A stretch of DNA of 42,337 nucleotides from Bacteroidales bacterium (GTDB lineage: Bacteria; Bacteroidota; Bacteroidia; Bacteroidales; Marinilabiliaceae). A model generated the notes under the pieces. It saw only the letters and a program-made list of their open reading frames with translations. It had not been told where the DNA came from and searched no databases. Below are positions 18,247 to 27,466 of the stretch, one piece after another (within the stretch, counting starts at the first letter, position 1; each line of letters starts with the position of its first letter). The stretch covers positions 1 through 42,337 of the forward strand of contig JAKSLC010000007.1 of NCBI GenBank assembly GCA_024401415.1, in the 5' to 3' direction. The position numbers and the translations under genes are program-made.

Positions 18247-18661
18247 TTGTATTCAAAAGGAATTTTAATCTTACTGTTCTTCCATTATCTGAAAACTCCA
18301 TCTCATCTGATAAATTCTTCATAAGGAATAGTCCACGACCTGAGAACTTTTCAATATTCTCAAGCTCAGTAGGATCCGGAATGGCACTTGGGTCAAAACC
18401 ATCTCCATGGTCAGATATTATATATTCAACAAAATCTGTCTCAATAATGTAAGAAATATTTACAACCTTAGAAGCATCAGATTTATTACCATGAACAATA
18501 GCATTATTGACCGCCTCTACTACAGCCAACAAAAGCTTACCATAGACATCATCGTCAAACTTAAACATTGCCGACTGATTGTCTATAAGTGTCTCTACCT
18601 CAGCAATATTAACAATATCTGAGGTAATGGTCAAGCTATTTTCTACGTGAATATTTGCCAT
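18233..18661 (-). CDS. RsbW/SpoIIAB-like anti-sigma factor serine kinase (HATPase)
   Basis: A 142-residue single-domain GHKL ATPase. The N box is VVEAVNNAIVHGN, the G1 box DHGDGFDPS and the G2 box GRGLFLMKNL. This architecture is that of RsbW-type kinases, which bind a sigma factor or another target and phosphorylate a STAS-domain antagonist in partner-switching circuits. Start at ATG 18661 was preferred over a six-codon upstream extension. No partner STAS gene is adjacent; the only STAS gene in the window lies in the chemosensory operon across the origin. The gene overlaps ybeY by 14 nt. The fold is secure; the target is unknown. Confidence 0.88.
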   Translation of the reverse strand: MANIHVENSLTITSDIVNIAEVETLIDNQSAMFKFDDDVYGKLLLAVVEAVNNAIVHGNKSDASKVVNISYIIETDFVEYIISDHGDGFDPSAIPDPTELENIEKFSGRGLFLMKNLSDEMEFSDNGRTVRLKFLLNTNDNL

Positions 18662-18741
18662 TTTAAAACTAAAACTCAAATACTAGTACGATGGAGATTT
18701 CAAAAAGTTTCGCGTAAAAGTACAAAAATTTCGATAAATTA

Positions 18742-19902
18742 TTACTTTGATGACAACCATTCTTCAGGATTTTGTTTCGTATCACCTATCCATAGCTCAA
18801 AATGAAGAATACGAGAATTTAATCCGCTTCCAGTATATACTTTTCCTAACTCAGTAGAAATAGTAACTTTATCATCTTTTTTTACAGATACTTCTGAAAT
18901 ATTACTATAAACTGATAATGATTTACCATGTCGCACTATAATTGATGCATTATTTCCAGGTATAACAATAACTCGAGATACTACACCTTCAGCAATAGGT
19001 TTGACAGACGTAGATTTTAATAAATTAATATCAACACCATTGTTATTAACCGTTACTGAAGGATATAGAGGATGCTCATGCTGACCAAATGAACTAACAA
19101 CCACAAAATCAGAAGCAGGCCAATTAAGTTTACCTTTATTATTCTCAATATCAGGACCTAAGCTTTTGTTTTTGTTTGCAAGAGCTAGTTTCTTTTCTTC
19201 TTCAATTAATTGAAGAATACGGTTCTCTAATTCTTGAGATTGCTTGAAATATTGGGCTACTTGCTGCTTAACTAAAGCCTGGTTTTGCAAGATATTTGAG
19301 ACTAGTTTATTACGTCTGTTATGCTCATTTTGAAGTTTTTCGTTCTCATCTTCAAGCGACGATAATAGAGTATTTAATTGCTTTCTTTTAGACGAAATAT
19401 TCTCTTTTAAAGCAATATATTTTGAATGCTCTTGCTGAATTGTATTAAAATGGTCTTTATGATAGTCTTTATATCGTCTCATAAAGAGTAAACGCCTATA
19501 TGACTCATTAAAAGTATTAGCCGAAAGAAGATATATAAGTATATTTGTATTAAGAGAAGAGTATTGATAATTACGTATCAGTTTAGCGTACTCATCCTTA
19601 GATTTATTAAGGGATAATTCAAGTGAATCAAGCTGGTTTGATAAAATATTGAGTTGAGTATTATAAGAAGATAACTCATTTTTATAGATGGTTACTAATC
19701 TATTATGTTTAACTATTTTTTGGTCAATGAGAGCTATCTGTGAAAGATGAGTATCTTTCATTTTACTATACTCTTCAAGTTTCTGATTACCGGACTCAAT
19801 TTCGTTCAAAAGACGCTGTTTTTCGTCTCTTAAAGACTCAATGGTTTGAGAGTAAAGGACAACAGAATAGAAGGAAAAAATGATAGCTATAAGGTACCTC
19901 AT
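18742..19902 (-). CDS. EnvC-like amidase activator (coiled coil plus degenerate M23/LytM domain)
   Basis: A 386-residue exported protein: signal peptide (residues 1-18, ending LYSQ), a long coiled coil (about 20-245) rich in Lys, Glu, Gln and Leu, then a LytM/M23 domain (about 265-385). The catalytic motifs are worn: the usual HxGxD is NNGVD, the usual YAHL is YSNI, and HLHFE is ILHFE, so at least two zinc-ligand histidines are missing. EnvC of Escherichia coli is likewise a non-catalytic LytM protein that activates cell-wall amidases at division, and the same role is inferred here. The gene starts at the base where the DUF4292 gene stops, within the TPR-DUF4292-EnvC operon. Confidence 0.87.
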   Translation of the reverse strand: MRYLIAIIFSFYSVVLYSQTIESLRDEKQRLLNEIESGNQKLEEYSKMKDTHLSQIALIDQKIVKHNRLVTIYKNELSSYNTQLNILSNQLDSLELSLNKSKDEYAKLIRNYQYSSLNTNILIYLLSANTFNESYRRLLFMRRYKDYHKDHFNTIQQEHSKYIALKENISSKRKQLNTLLSSLEDENEKLQNEHNRRNKLVSNILQNQALVKQQVAQYFKQSQELENRILQLIEEEKKLALANKNKSLGPDIENNKGKLNWPASDFVVVSSFGQHEHPLYPSVTVNNNGVDINLLKSTSVKPIAEGVVSRVIVIPGNNASIIVRHGKSLSVYSNISEVSVKKDDKVTISTELGKVYTGSGLNSRILHFELWIGDTKQNPEEWLSSK

Positions 19903-20615
19903 TACTTATTCAATTTAATGGAATTAGTAGTAATATTTACAGAACCATTTATCGATTCACTAGATAATATAACCCTCAACTGAGATGGTAAGGAATGAGA
20001 ATCAACTATTTTATAATCGGTAGTAAATATTTCTCCAGAAAATGACTTAGAAGCTAAAGAAATTTGACTAATACGATATAATGGATCTACTTGAAAGGAA
20101 ATATTCGTACTAAAAGGACCACTATATTCTAAATGATATCTATTATCACTTATATATAAGGATTTTAGCCTGAAGAACTTTAATAGGTTCATAGGCATTA
20201 CGCCATAGATAATAGAGTTAACTACAGGTAAATAATAAGAAGAAACAGATTTATTGATATCAAGATTAATTATTGAAGATGTAACTTCAACATGATTATT
20301 ATCAAGAGACAGATTGCCTACAGATATAGGCGGAAATGGTAATGAAACAGTAGCTTTAATGGAACTGTTGGTCTCAATATTAAGTCTACCGTTCAACTTA
20401 TGAGATGAACCAGCTAGAGATATGTCAAATCTAGCTTTAGGAAGATTATAAGTATGAATTGTTGATAAACGTGTTTTATAAATACTGTCAAGCTTTGCAA
20501 GAAGCACAGAACGAGATGAAGATAGTTGAGAACCATCTCTAACCTCTATTTTCGATGAAGAACAAGAATAAAGAGTTAATAATAAAATTATATATAGAAG
20601 AATATTAATTTTCAT
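19902..20615 (-). CDS. DUF4292-family lipoprotein
   Basis: A 237-residue protein with a lipoprotein signal: hydrophobic residues 4-16 then a lipobox Cys in LYSCSSS. The rest is beta-rich and resembles the LolA/LolB-like fold proposed for DUF4292. The function in Bacteroidales is not established. It lies between the TPR gene (11-nt overlap) and the EnvC-like gene (one shared base), a conserved arrangement that suggests an envelope-maintenance operon. It could be an outer-membrane lipoprotein-handling factor, but that is inference from the fold. Confidence 0.82.
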   Translation of the reverse strand: MKINILLYIILLLTLYSCSSSKIEVRDGSQLSSSRSVLLAKLDSIYKTRLSTIHTYNLPKARFDISLAGSSHKLNGRLNIETNSSIKATVSLPFPPISVGNLSLDNNHVEVTSSIINLDINKSVSSYYLPVVNSIIYGVMPMNLLKFFRLKSLYISDNRYHLEYSGPFSTNISFQVDPLYRISQISLASKSFSGEIFTTDYKIVDSHSLPSQLRVILSSESINGSVNITTNSIKLNK

Positions 20616-22320
20616 CTGTCAAAAACTCTTTGAGATAATCTTTTTTACTATCTAACTCAATAGCTTTACGAAACTGAATAACCGAATTTTCAGTATCTCC
20701 TACAGCCTTCAAGATAAACCCATAATGTTCATATAACTCAGATGAAGGAGAAGTAGAATAATTGAAAGCAGCCTCAATCATTATTTTAGCAATAGAGAAT
20801 TGCTCCTTCTTATATAATACCCATGCGTACGTATCTAAATAAGTAGGATTATTTGGCTCAACAGATATTGTTTTGGAACTCATCTTTTCAGCATCATCTA
20901 ATCTGACATTGTGCAATGATAGATAGTAAGCATAGTTATTAAGGGCAACTATATAGTTCGGATCAAGTGAAAGAACAGCATCGTATGTAGCAAAAGAGTC
21001 TTCTGTCTTACCTAATCCATAATAAGACTCAGCTAAAATATTCAAAAATTCTACTTTTATCGACTTGAGTTGCTGAGTAAGTTGAATATCATCCAATTCT
21101 GTCAAAAATTCAGTCAGAACATCAATAGTCTCTTGATATTTATCAAAATGATTGTAAGTTAAAGCTCTAGCTTCTACAATATAAGGTTGGTCTGGAAATA
21201 AAGAATAGGCATCAGTAATTACATGATTTAATTTGTGCCAATCTAATTCAGGTTGACTCATAATTGTAAAAACATAAGTCGCAAAAAAATCATAAGATGG
21301 AGAATGTGACACAAAGTATGAATCAAATACTTTCAATGCTTCAGAAGTCCTTGAAAGAGAATTCAAGTACTGAGCAAGTAATATTGTCAATTGCTCATCA
21401 TCTTGATGAAAAGTAACTGCCGATTTTAATAAATAAGTAAAGTAATCAGACTCATTGCGTAAATACAACTCTTTGTCTTTATCTTGCAGATAAGAAGTCA
21501 ACTTTCTTATCTTAGTTTCAGCAGATATACTGACAGAATGAATTGCCTGATCTATATACTGCTTGAAAAGTGGATAATCTCCAATTTTAAAGTAATAGTC
21601 AGCTATATCTAATAAAAGCAAATCTCCATCATTCTTAGTTAAGCCAGAAGTTAAATAATTAAGGGCCTTTTTAGGCTTTTTAATAACAAAATAATAATCA
21701 GCAAGGTGCTTATAGGAAGAAGCTTCATTTGGCTCCCTTTTGAGTATATTTTTGAGTGTTTTCTCTAACTTTCTTACATTTGATTCATGCGTATATAAAT
21801 CGGCATGTTCCAACTGAATAGCAGACCATGGAACTTGATCTAATGATATCTGATCAAGACAAATGTGCGCCGAATCAGGCATATTTAGTTGAGAGTATAG
21901 TCTTGCAAGCATAAGTCTATATGTCGGAACATCAGACTCCATGGAAACTAACTTTTTGTAGTACTCTTTAGACTCTGCATAACGACCCGAATATAGCTTA
22001 AGAGTAGCAGCATATTTAATATATTCTGCATTATTAGTGCTGTCTAGACTTATAGATTTATCCAACCATAAATTAGCTTCATCCATCTTTTTTGTAGCAT
22101 AATAAAGCCTGGATATCTCATACATTACAGCACTACTCTTATCATCTAACTTATAACAGTTATGGTAGTACTGTAATGCCTGGTTAAAATCACCTCTATA
22201 TTTGGCTTTAGAAGCTTCAAGAAGATAGTAATTGAAGATATTATCGGCATCTATTCTCATTTGTGAAAACAATGATGCGGATAATAAAAAGAACAATATG
22301 GCTGAACAAAAAAATCTCAT
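20605..22320 (-). CDS. Periplasmic tetratricopeptide-repeat protein
   Basis: A 571-residue protein with a signal peptide (MRFFCSAILFFLLSASLFS) followed by repeated 34-residue helical pairs through most of its length, for example ALQYYHNCYKLDDKSS, ESKEYYKKLVSMESD, SFATYDAVLSLDPN and SVIQFRKAIELDSK. TPR arrays are protein-binding scaffolds, and no catalytic domain is seen. It lies 5 nt downstream of dut and overlaps the DUF4292 lipoprotein gene by 11 nt, with the EnvC-like gene beyond. Position and export suggest assembly of an envelope or cell-division complex, but its partners are unknown. Confidence 0.87.
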   Translation of the reverse strand: MRFFCSAILFFLLSASLFSQMRIDADNIFNYYLLEASKAKYRGDFNQALQYYHNCYKLDDKSSAVMYEISRLYYATKKMDEANLWLDKSISLDSTNNAEYIKYAATLKLYSGRYAESKEYYKKLVSMESDVPTYRLMLARLYSQLNMPDSAHICLDQISLDQVPWSAIQLEHADLYTHESNVRKLEKTLKNILKREPNEASSYKHLADYYFVIKKPKKALNYLTSGLTKNDGDLLLLDIADYYFKIGDYPLFKQYIDQAIHSVSISAETKIRKLTSYLQDKDKELYLRNESDYFTYLLKSAVTFHQDDEQLTILLAQYLNSLSRTSEALKVFDSYFVSHSPSYDFFATYVFTIMSQPELDWHKLNHVITDAYSLFPDQPYIVEARALTYNHFDKYQETIDVLTEFLTELDDIQLTQQLKSIKVEFLNILAESYYGLGKTEDSFATYDAVLSLDPNYIVALNNYAYYLSLHNVRLDDAEKMSSKTISVEPNNPTYLDTYAWVLYKKEQFSIAKIMIEAAFNYSTSPSSELYEHYGFILKAVGDTENSVIQFRKAIELDSKKDYLKEFLTDEN

Positions 22321-22325
22321 AATAC

Positions 22326-22769
22326 TTATTTTACTCCAGTATGACCAAATCCACCAGTACCTCTCTCAGAATCTGATAAAGTATCAACTTCAATAAAATT
22401 AGCAGATTCATGCTTAGCAATAACCATTTGACATATACGATCACCACTATTTATTGTAAAAGGTTCATTACTGAGATTAACAAGAATAACGTTAATTTCA
22501 CCTCTGTAATCACTATCAATAGTACCTGGGGTATTGAGAACAGTGATACCATTTTTTATTGCTAAACCACTTCTAGGCCTTATCTGAGCTTCATAACCAA
22601 CAGGCAACTCAATATAAAGACCAGTAGGGACAAGTTTTCTCTCTAATGGCAAAAGAGTGATAGGCTCAGGTAAGAAAGCTCTGATATCCATACCGGCAGA
22701 TTGCTCAGTAGAATAGCTAGGGAGCTGATTGTCACTCTTATTTACTATTTTAATGTTTACTCTTGACAT
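22326..22769 (-). CDS. dut: Deoxyuridine 5'-triphosphate nucleotidohydrolase
   Basis: dUTPase hydrolyses dUTP to dUMP and pyrophosphate, keeping uracil out of DNA and feeding dTMP synthesis. The 147-residue trimeric-type protein shows the five motifs in order: [38 protein letters not shown], and a C-terminal [10 protein letters not shown], the flexible P-loop-like lid. The start at 22769 (MSRVNIKI) fits the family length; an upstream extension was rejected because it reads into the flippase gene. Even so, its first 20 nt overlap the flippase 3' end, suggesting translational coupling. Confidence 0.97.
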   Translation of the reverse strand: MSRVNIKIVNKSDNQLPSYSTEQSAGMDIRAFLPEPITLLPLERKLVPTGLYIELPVGYEAQIRPRSGLAIKNGITVLNTPGTIDSDYRGEINVILVNLSNEPFTINSGDRICQMVIAKHESANFIEVDTLSDSERGTGGFGHTGVK

Positions 22770-24261
22770 GAGATAATAATTTTTTAATATCTTCTTTTTC
22801 AGATATATAAATAACAACTGCAAATGAAATTAATCCAAGGAACGACCAGAAAAACCAGTGAACCGCGTACAAATTCTCTGAGAGATATTGAACAGCTGTA
22901 ACTATAAAGATAGTTACAAATGTAAGAGATATCAATTTCTTTACAGGATAGTCAATAGGATAATGTCTCTTTCCTAATAAAAGAGATAAAACTAGCATGA
23001 CGAAGTATGAGCACATAGCTGATAATGCAGCACCATAGTAACTGTAATATGGTATTAATACACAATTCATAACAACATTAACAAAAAGACCTATTGTAGA
23101 GAATATCAAACCATAATAGGTCTTATCTGTTACTTTATACCAAATACTGAGATTATAGTATACACCAAATAGTAATTCACTAAGAAGAACAACTGGAATA
23201 ATACCAATGCCATCTACAAATTGTGGTTTATCTTGTATATCTACAAGGTAATATGTCCAAAGTGGAAGACATAGCATGACACATAGAAAAATAAATAAAC
23301 CAAAAATATAGAAGTATTTCATAGACATAGCATATACTGACGTATCACTACTGTCTTTCTTATATTGCTTGAATAAAAATGGATCAAATGCCATTCTGAA
23401 AGAATTGGTAAAAATAAGCATCAATGTACCTATTTTAAAGTTAGTACCATAGATACCAAGAGCTGCATCTGGACAATCAGACTGATCTAAATGAGTAAAT
23501 AATATCTTCTCAATATGCTGATTCAGAGTGCCAAAAAAACCCATTACCATAAGTGGTAAAGAGTACATTACAACAGTACGCAATAATTCCTTATCATATT
23601 CATGCTCTCTCCTGAAATAGTTAGGTAAGAAGAATATGTAAGGTACTAAGGTTGCAATAAAATTAGCTAATAATAGATATTCTAAATCTCCAAATGACGA
23701 GAAACCTAAAAAGTCAGCATATCTGAGAATATGCATGAAAAACAGTGTAAAGGCAACTTGAACTATGACTTTAAGGAGATTAATACCAGCATAGTTAATA
23801 CCTTTACCAGAAAATCTCAGATCTGCAAAGTACAAACTGGTTACAGCATCAGCACATATAATGAGTGACACTAAAAGCATTATTAACCAATTCTCTTCAG
23901 GAAAACCAAAAAGTGGTGATAACATTGGTTGCGCTGCGTTCATAAATAAGACAAGCAGACCACCAAATGATGCTAAACACAACAAAAGAGTATCAAATAA
24001 TTTCTCTTTGTTGTCTTTTGTGACAAACCTATAATAACCAGTTTCTATTCCTAAACATGCTAATACAAGAAGGGGAGCAATAATAGAATATACCTTAGTA
24101 TGCATACCAATAGTCGATTCAGAAACTACTGCTACCAAATAGGGAGAAAGTAACCAACCTAAAGATCTACTCAATACGTTGGAAACTCCATATATAACTG
24201 TATCAGAAGCTAAAGATGATAAACGTCCCACAAATAATTTTTTAAAAGTTAGAAGGATCAT
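22750..24261 (-). CDS. Oligosaccharide flippase / Wzx-like polysaccharide biosynthesis protein
   Basis: A 503-residue integral membrane protein with about 14 hydrophobic segments, from [23 protein letters not shown] near the N-terminus to [18 protein letters not shown] near the C-terminus. The pattern is that of the MOP/MATE superfamily exporters that flip lipid-linked oligosaccharides for O-antigen, capsule or exopolysaccharide. No glycosyltransferase cluster adjoins it; it sits between ruvB (20-nt overlap) and dut (20-nt overlap), the arrangement commonly seen in Bacteroidales. The substrate is unknown. The start could instead be a GTG about 11 codons downstream. Confidence 0.9.
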   Translation of the reverse strand: MILLTFKKLFVGRLSSLASDTVIYGVSNVLSRSLGWLLSPYLVAVVSESTIGMHTKVYSIIAPLLVLACLGIETGYYRFVTKDNKEKLFDTLLLCLASFGGLLVLFMNAAQPMLSPLFGFPEENWLIMLLVSLIICADAVTSLYFADLRFSGKGINYAGINLLKVIVQVAFTLFFMHILRYADFLGFSSFGDLEYLLLANFIATLVPYIFFLPNYFRREHEYDKELLRTVVMYSLPLMVMGFFGTLNQHIEKILFTHLDQSDCPDAALGIYGTNFKIGTLMLIFTNSFRMAFDPFLFKQYKKDSSDTSVYAMSMKYFYIFGLFIFLCVMLCLPLWTYYLVDIQDKPQFVDGIGIIPVVLLSELLFGVYYNLSIWYKVTDKTYYGLIFSTIGLFVNVVMNCVLIPYYSYYGAALSAMCSYFVMLVLSLLLGKRHYPIDYPVKKLISLTFVTIFIVTAVQYLSENLYAVHWFFWSFLGLISFAVVIYISEKEDIKKLLSHVKSKH

Positions 24262-25276
24262 CTACATCAAAGAGTGTTCCTTGCTGAAAAAATCCTTTTC
24301 TATTGAAATGACTATAAGCTAATTCTGTCACAACTCTGCCTCTAGGTGTTCTTTTAAGAAATCCTTGCTGTATAAGATATGGCTCAAATACATCTTCTAT
24401 AGTTCCAGGATCTTCACCTACAGCCGTGCCAATAGTAGATAAACCTACCGGTCCTCCAGAGAATTTATCTATCATTGTAGTGATTATCTTACGGTCAACT
24501 TCATCAAGACCATACGAATCTATGTTGAGTGCTTCAAGACTAGTATTGGTAATGTCAATATCTATATTTCCATGTCCAAGTACTTGAGCAAAGTCTCTGA
24601 CTCGACGTAATAATGCATTGGCAATACGAGGTGTACCTCTCGATCTTCTTGATAATTCAGTACACGACTCTTCATCAATTCCAACATTCAATATACCAGC
24701 AGAACGACGTATTATGCGTGCTAATGTAGGTATATCATATGTCTGAAAATGAAAAGTAATTCCAAATCTTGCTCGTAAAGGTGCAGTAAGCAAACCACTA
24801 CGAGTAGTAGCACCAACTAAAGTAAATGGATTTAAATCTATCTGTATAGTGCGCGCTCCTGGACCTTTATCAATAATAATATCAATCTTAAAGTCCTCCA
24901 TAGCACTGTACAAATACTCCTCTATAACAGGACTTAGTCTGTGTATCTCGTCTATAAATAATACATCATGTGGCTCTAAAGATGTAAGAATTCCAGCAAG
25001 ATCTCCAGGCCTGTCTAATGATGGAGCAGAAATAGTTTTTATCTGAGACCCAAGCTCATTTGCTATAATATTAGACAACGTGGTCTTACCTAAACCAGGA
25101 GGTCCATATAAAAGAACATGATCTAAGGGCTCACTACGCATTTTTGCAGCAGCAACAAAAATACTGAGATTCTTGATAATAGCATCTTGACCTGTAAAAT
25201 CAGCAAAAGTAAGCGGTCTGAGAGTTTTATCAGTCTCAGAATCAGTAACTGCTATTTGACGTACATCTATATCCAC
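24242..25276 (-). CDS. ruvB: Holliday junction branch-migration helicase RuvB
   Basis: RuvB is the AAA+ motor that, with RuvA, drives branch migration of Holliday junctions. The 344-residue protein has the FTGQ entry motif, Walker [10 protein letters not shown] (residues about 60-68), Walker [10 protein letters not shown], sensor 1 LVGATTRSG, arginine finger region APLRARFG, sensor 2 [17 protein letters not shown], and the winged-helix C-terminus ending [12 protein letters not shown]. Length is normal. It is 16 nt downstream of a response-regulator gene and overlaps the flippase gene by 20 nt, so the run from 25.7 to 18.7 kb may be read as one long unit. Confidence 0.98.
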   Translation of the reverse strand: MDIDVRQIAVTDSETDKTLRPLTFADFTGQDAIIKNLSIFVAAAKMRSEPLDHVLLYGPPGLGKTTLSNIIANELGSQIKTISAPSLDRPGDLAGILTSLEPHDVLFIDEIHRLSPVIEEYLYSAMEDFKIDIIIDKGPGARTIQIDLNPFTLVGATTRSGLLTAPLRARFGITFHFQTYDIPTLARIIRRSAGILNVGIDEESCTELSRRSRGTPRIANALLRRVRDFAQVLGHGNIDIDITNTSLEALNIDSYGLDEVDRKIITTMIDKFSGGPVGLSTIGTAVGEDPGTIEDVFEPYLIQQGFLKRTPRGRVVTELAYSHFNRKGFFQQGTLFDVDDPSNF

Positions 25277-25292
25277 TAAAAATATTCAATAA

Positions 25293-25682
25293 TTAAATAA
25301 ACTTTTGCTGCCTAAGTATATCACAAAAGGCATCTATGTCAAATGGCTTGGACATATAACCATCCATACCTACACTTAAGCAATGCTCTTTATCATGGTC
25401 ATATACATTACTCGTAAGACCAATAATAAAGCTATGCTGTCCCTTAAGTTTTTGATAGCGTCTTATCTGCTCTGTTGCTTGATAACCATCCATAATAGGC
25501 ATCATAACATCCATTAGAATGATGTCATAAAAATCGTTATGACACTCTTCAACAGCTTGCTTACCATCATCACTGATTGAAATGTTAAACCCCATTTTTG
25601 TGAAGTTAAACATCATGAGTTTTTGATTAATCTTGTTGTCTTCTACAAGAAGAATCTTAATAGGTTTCTTTAATTGTATCAT
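25293..25682 (-). CDS. Stand-alone response regulator receiver protein
   Basis: A 129-residue single REC domain with no output domain. The acidic pair is Glu14-Asp15 in LLVEDNKINQ, the phospho-acceptor is Asp58 in LMDVMMPIMDG, the conserved Thr is in GLTSNVYDHD, and the Lys is in MSKPFD. The EDNxxNQ form is typical of REC domains fed by hybrid kinases rather than classical CheY. No kinase adjoins; it lies 16 nt upstream of ruvB and about 60 nt downstream of nadA, only about 1 kb from the predicted origin. Partner and output are unknown. The chemosensory operon across the origin encodes a different CheY. Confidence 0.92.
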   Translation of the reverse strand: MIQLKKPIKILLVEDNKINQKLMMFNFTKMGFNISISDDGKQAVEECHNDFYDIILMDVMMPIMDGYQATEQIRRYQKLKGQHSFIIGLTSNVYDHDKEHCLSVGMDGYMSKPFDIDAFCDILRQQKFI

Positions 25683-25742
25683 AGTAGTAAAATAGTATAA
25701 TTAATATAAACGTTCATATATAAATGATTAAGTGATAAAATA

Positions 25743-26717
25743 TTATTTAGATAACTCTAACATTGCATCAATAGGACGCTTTGCTTGTTTTGCAAGCTCT
25801 GAATCCAGAGTAATTTCAGGCAACTCATACTTCAAAGTAAGATAAACTTTCTCTAAAGTATTAAGTTTCATATACTCACAATTATTACATCCGCACATAC
25901 CTGTTTCAGTCTCAGGCGGTGCAGGTATAAATGTTTTATTTGGGAAAGATTGCTTCATTTGATGCAATATACCCTCCTCAGTGGCTACAATAAATGTATC
26001 AGCACTTGACTTATCAATATAAGACAATAAAGCTGCTGTACTTCCAACATAATCAGAAGCTAATACAATAGGTCGCTTACACTCTGGATGACATATAATC
26101 TCAGCCCCTGGATTTGCCTTTTTAAGCGCCAAAATTTGCTCTAAAGAGAATCTTTCATGAACATGACAAGCTCCATTCCAAAGAAGCATATTTCTGCCCG
26201 TTTCTGCGTTAATATAGCTTCCTAGATTTCTGTCAGGTCCAAATATTATTTTCTGGTCAGCAGGAAATGAATTTACTACTTTAAGAGCATTGCTGGATGT
26301 AACAACTATATCAGTCAATGCTTTAACTTTAGCGGTCGTATTTACGTACGAGATAACTGTATGGTCAGGATGCTGATTTATAAAAGCTTGTAGATCTTCA
26401 GCTTTACAACTATCCGCAAGTGAACAACCAGCATTGAGATCAGGTACAAGTACCTTTTTATCCATATTAAGTACCTTGACAGTTTCGCCCATAAAATGAA
26501 CGCCAGCAAGTAAAATAATATCAGCGTCTACTTTAACAGCCTTCTGAGCAAGAGCTAGACTATCACCAATAAAGTCAGCAATATCTTGGATCTCACCTTT
26601 TTGATAGTAATGAGCCATGATAACCGCATTCTTCTCTCTCTTGAGACGATTAATCTCTTCAACTAAGTTGATATTAGGATCAATATCTGCTTGAACGTAT
26701 CCGTTTTCGACAGTCAT
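25743..26717 (-). CDS. nadA: Quinolinate synthase
   Basis: NadA condenses iminoaspartate with dihydroxyacetone phosphate to quinolinate in NAD synthesis, using a [4Fe-4S] cluster. The 324-residue protein shows the three cluster cysteine regions: GCSLADSC (about residue 100), CHPECK (about 205), and GMCGCNNCE (about 285). It also has AHYYQKGEIQD and the conserved VTSSNA loop. The start at ATG 26717 was chosen because the upstream extension begins at TTG. nadB and nadC are not adjacent. It is the first gene left of the predicted origin and is transcribed away from it; a 10-bp inverted repeat lies about 45-90 nt upstream of its start. Confidence 0.97.
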   Translation of the reverse strand: MTVENGYVQADIDPNINLVEEINRLKREKNAVIMAHYYQKGEIQDIADFIGDSLALAQKAVKVDADIILLAGVHFMGETVKVLNMDKKVLVPDLNAGCSLADSCKAEDLQAFINQHPDHTVISYVNTTAKVKALTDIVVTSSNALKVVNSFPADQKIIFGPDRNLGSYINAETGRNMLLWNGACHVHERFSLEQILALKKANPGAEIICHPECKRPIVLASDYVGSTAALLSYIDKSSADTFIVATEEGILHQMKQSFPNKTFIPAPPETETGMCGCNNCEYMKLNTLEKVYLTLKYELPEITLDSELAKQAKRPIDAMLELSK

Positions 26718-26760
26718 ATTATATATATAATTCAATTTTAAGTCTCTCTAAAAAAATAAT

Positions 26761-26805
26761 AGTAATAGTCTGTCAGTATAGTTTGTATCTTTTTTGACTA
26801 TTACT
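26761..26805. repeat. Perfect 10-bp inverted repeat at the nadA side of oriC
   Basis: AGTAATAGTC (26761-26770) and GACTATTACT (26796-26805) are exact reverse complements separated by 25 nt. It lies just upstream of the nadA leader, so it could be a nadA operator or part of the origin. Confidence 0.6.
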
Positions 26806-27155
26806 TGCATGTTTCAGTTATTGAATTTTGCATTGAATTATTCACTACGTTAATAACATGCATAATGTTCACTAAATAAAGTTAATAGCAAATAATTCAA
26901 TCTATTTATCAACACTTGTTGAAACATGACAAAGTTAGTAAAAAACCTTTTGTTGGTTGTTTATATATGGCATTATTTTGTTTGATAAGACACGCATAAC
27001 TCTAGTATAATTGTTAGATACTTTTTTCATTTCCACTTGATAAACAAGGAGCATAGCTGTTACTGACAGTTATTGACACCTTTTTAATACATAACTGATA
27101 TGATTTCAACAACACTTTTCCACACGCTGAATATAAAAAATTGCGAGCAACTATA

Positions 27156-27188
27156 GTGCTCCCCGAGTGCTCCCCGAATGCTCGCCGA
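27156..27188. repeat. Three 11-bp GC-rich tandem repeats inside oriC
   Basis: GTGCTCCCCGA, GTGCTCCCCGA and ATGCTCGCCGA follow head to tail. They form the only GC-rich island in the AT-rich gap and lie between the TTTTCCACA box and the proposed unwinding region. The 11-bp period matches that at 8947-9001, although the sequence differs. Confidence 0.8.
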
Positions 27189-27252
27189 GTCTACAAAACA
27201 TAAAAATTACGATGAACAACTGCATTCCCTATATATAGCTTTATACCACATA

Positions 27253-27324
27253 TAGATCATTTTTAACCTTCGATATATTACTACTAGAAATAGTTTTCCT
27301 ATTTTCTTAGATCATATTTAACCT
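27253..27324. repeat. 17-bp direct repeat in the AT-rich part of oriC
   Basis: TAGATCATTTTTAACCT (27253-27269) and TAGATCATATTTAACCT (27308-27324) differ at one base and start 55 bp apart. Each contains GATC. They resemble the AT-rich repeats found in duplex-unwinding elements. Confidence 0.7.
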
Positions 27325-27450
27325 GATTTTACCCAGTTATTAATACTCTTCTTGTCATATAGTGTTTTATTTAGTATTTTTGCTAAAGTTATTAACAAAA
27401 GTAGTACGACTGATGTTAATAAATCCGGGTTAAATCCCTAAAAATCAATA

Positions 27451-27466
27451 TGTTTCACGTGGAACA
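27451..27466. promoter_or_regulatory. parS-like site at the hemW edge of oriC
   Basis: TGTTTCACGTGGAACA differs from the parS consensus by one base (A to G in the right half). The last base is 11 nt before the hemW ATG, so ParB binding could also affect hemW transcription. Together with the perfect site at 15891 it marks this stretch as the ParB-loading region. Confidence 0.82.
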
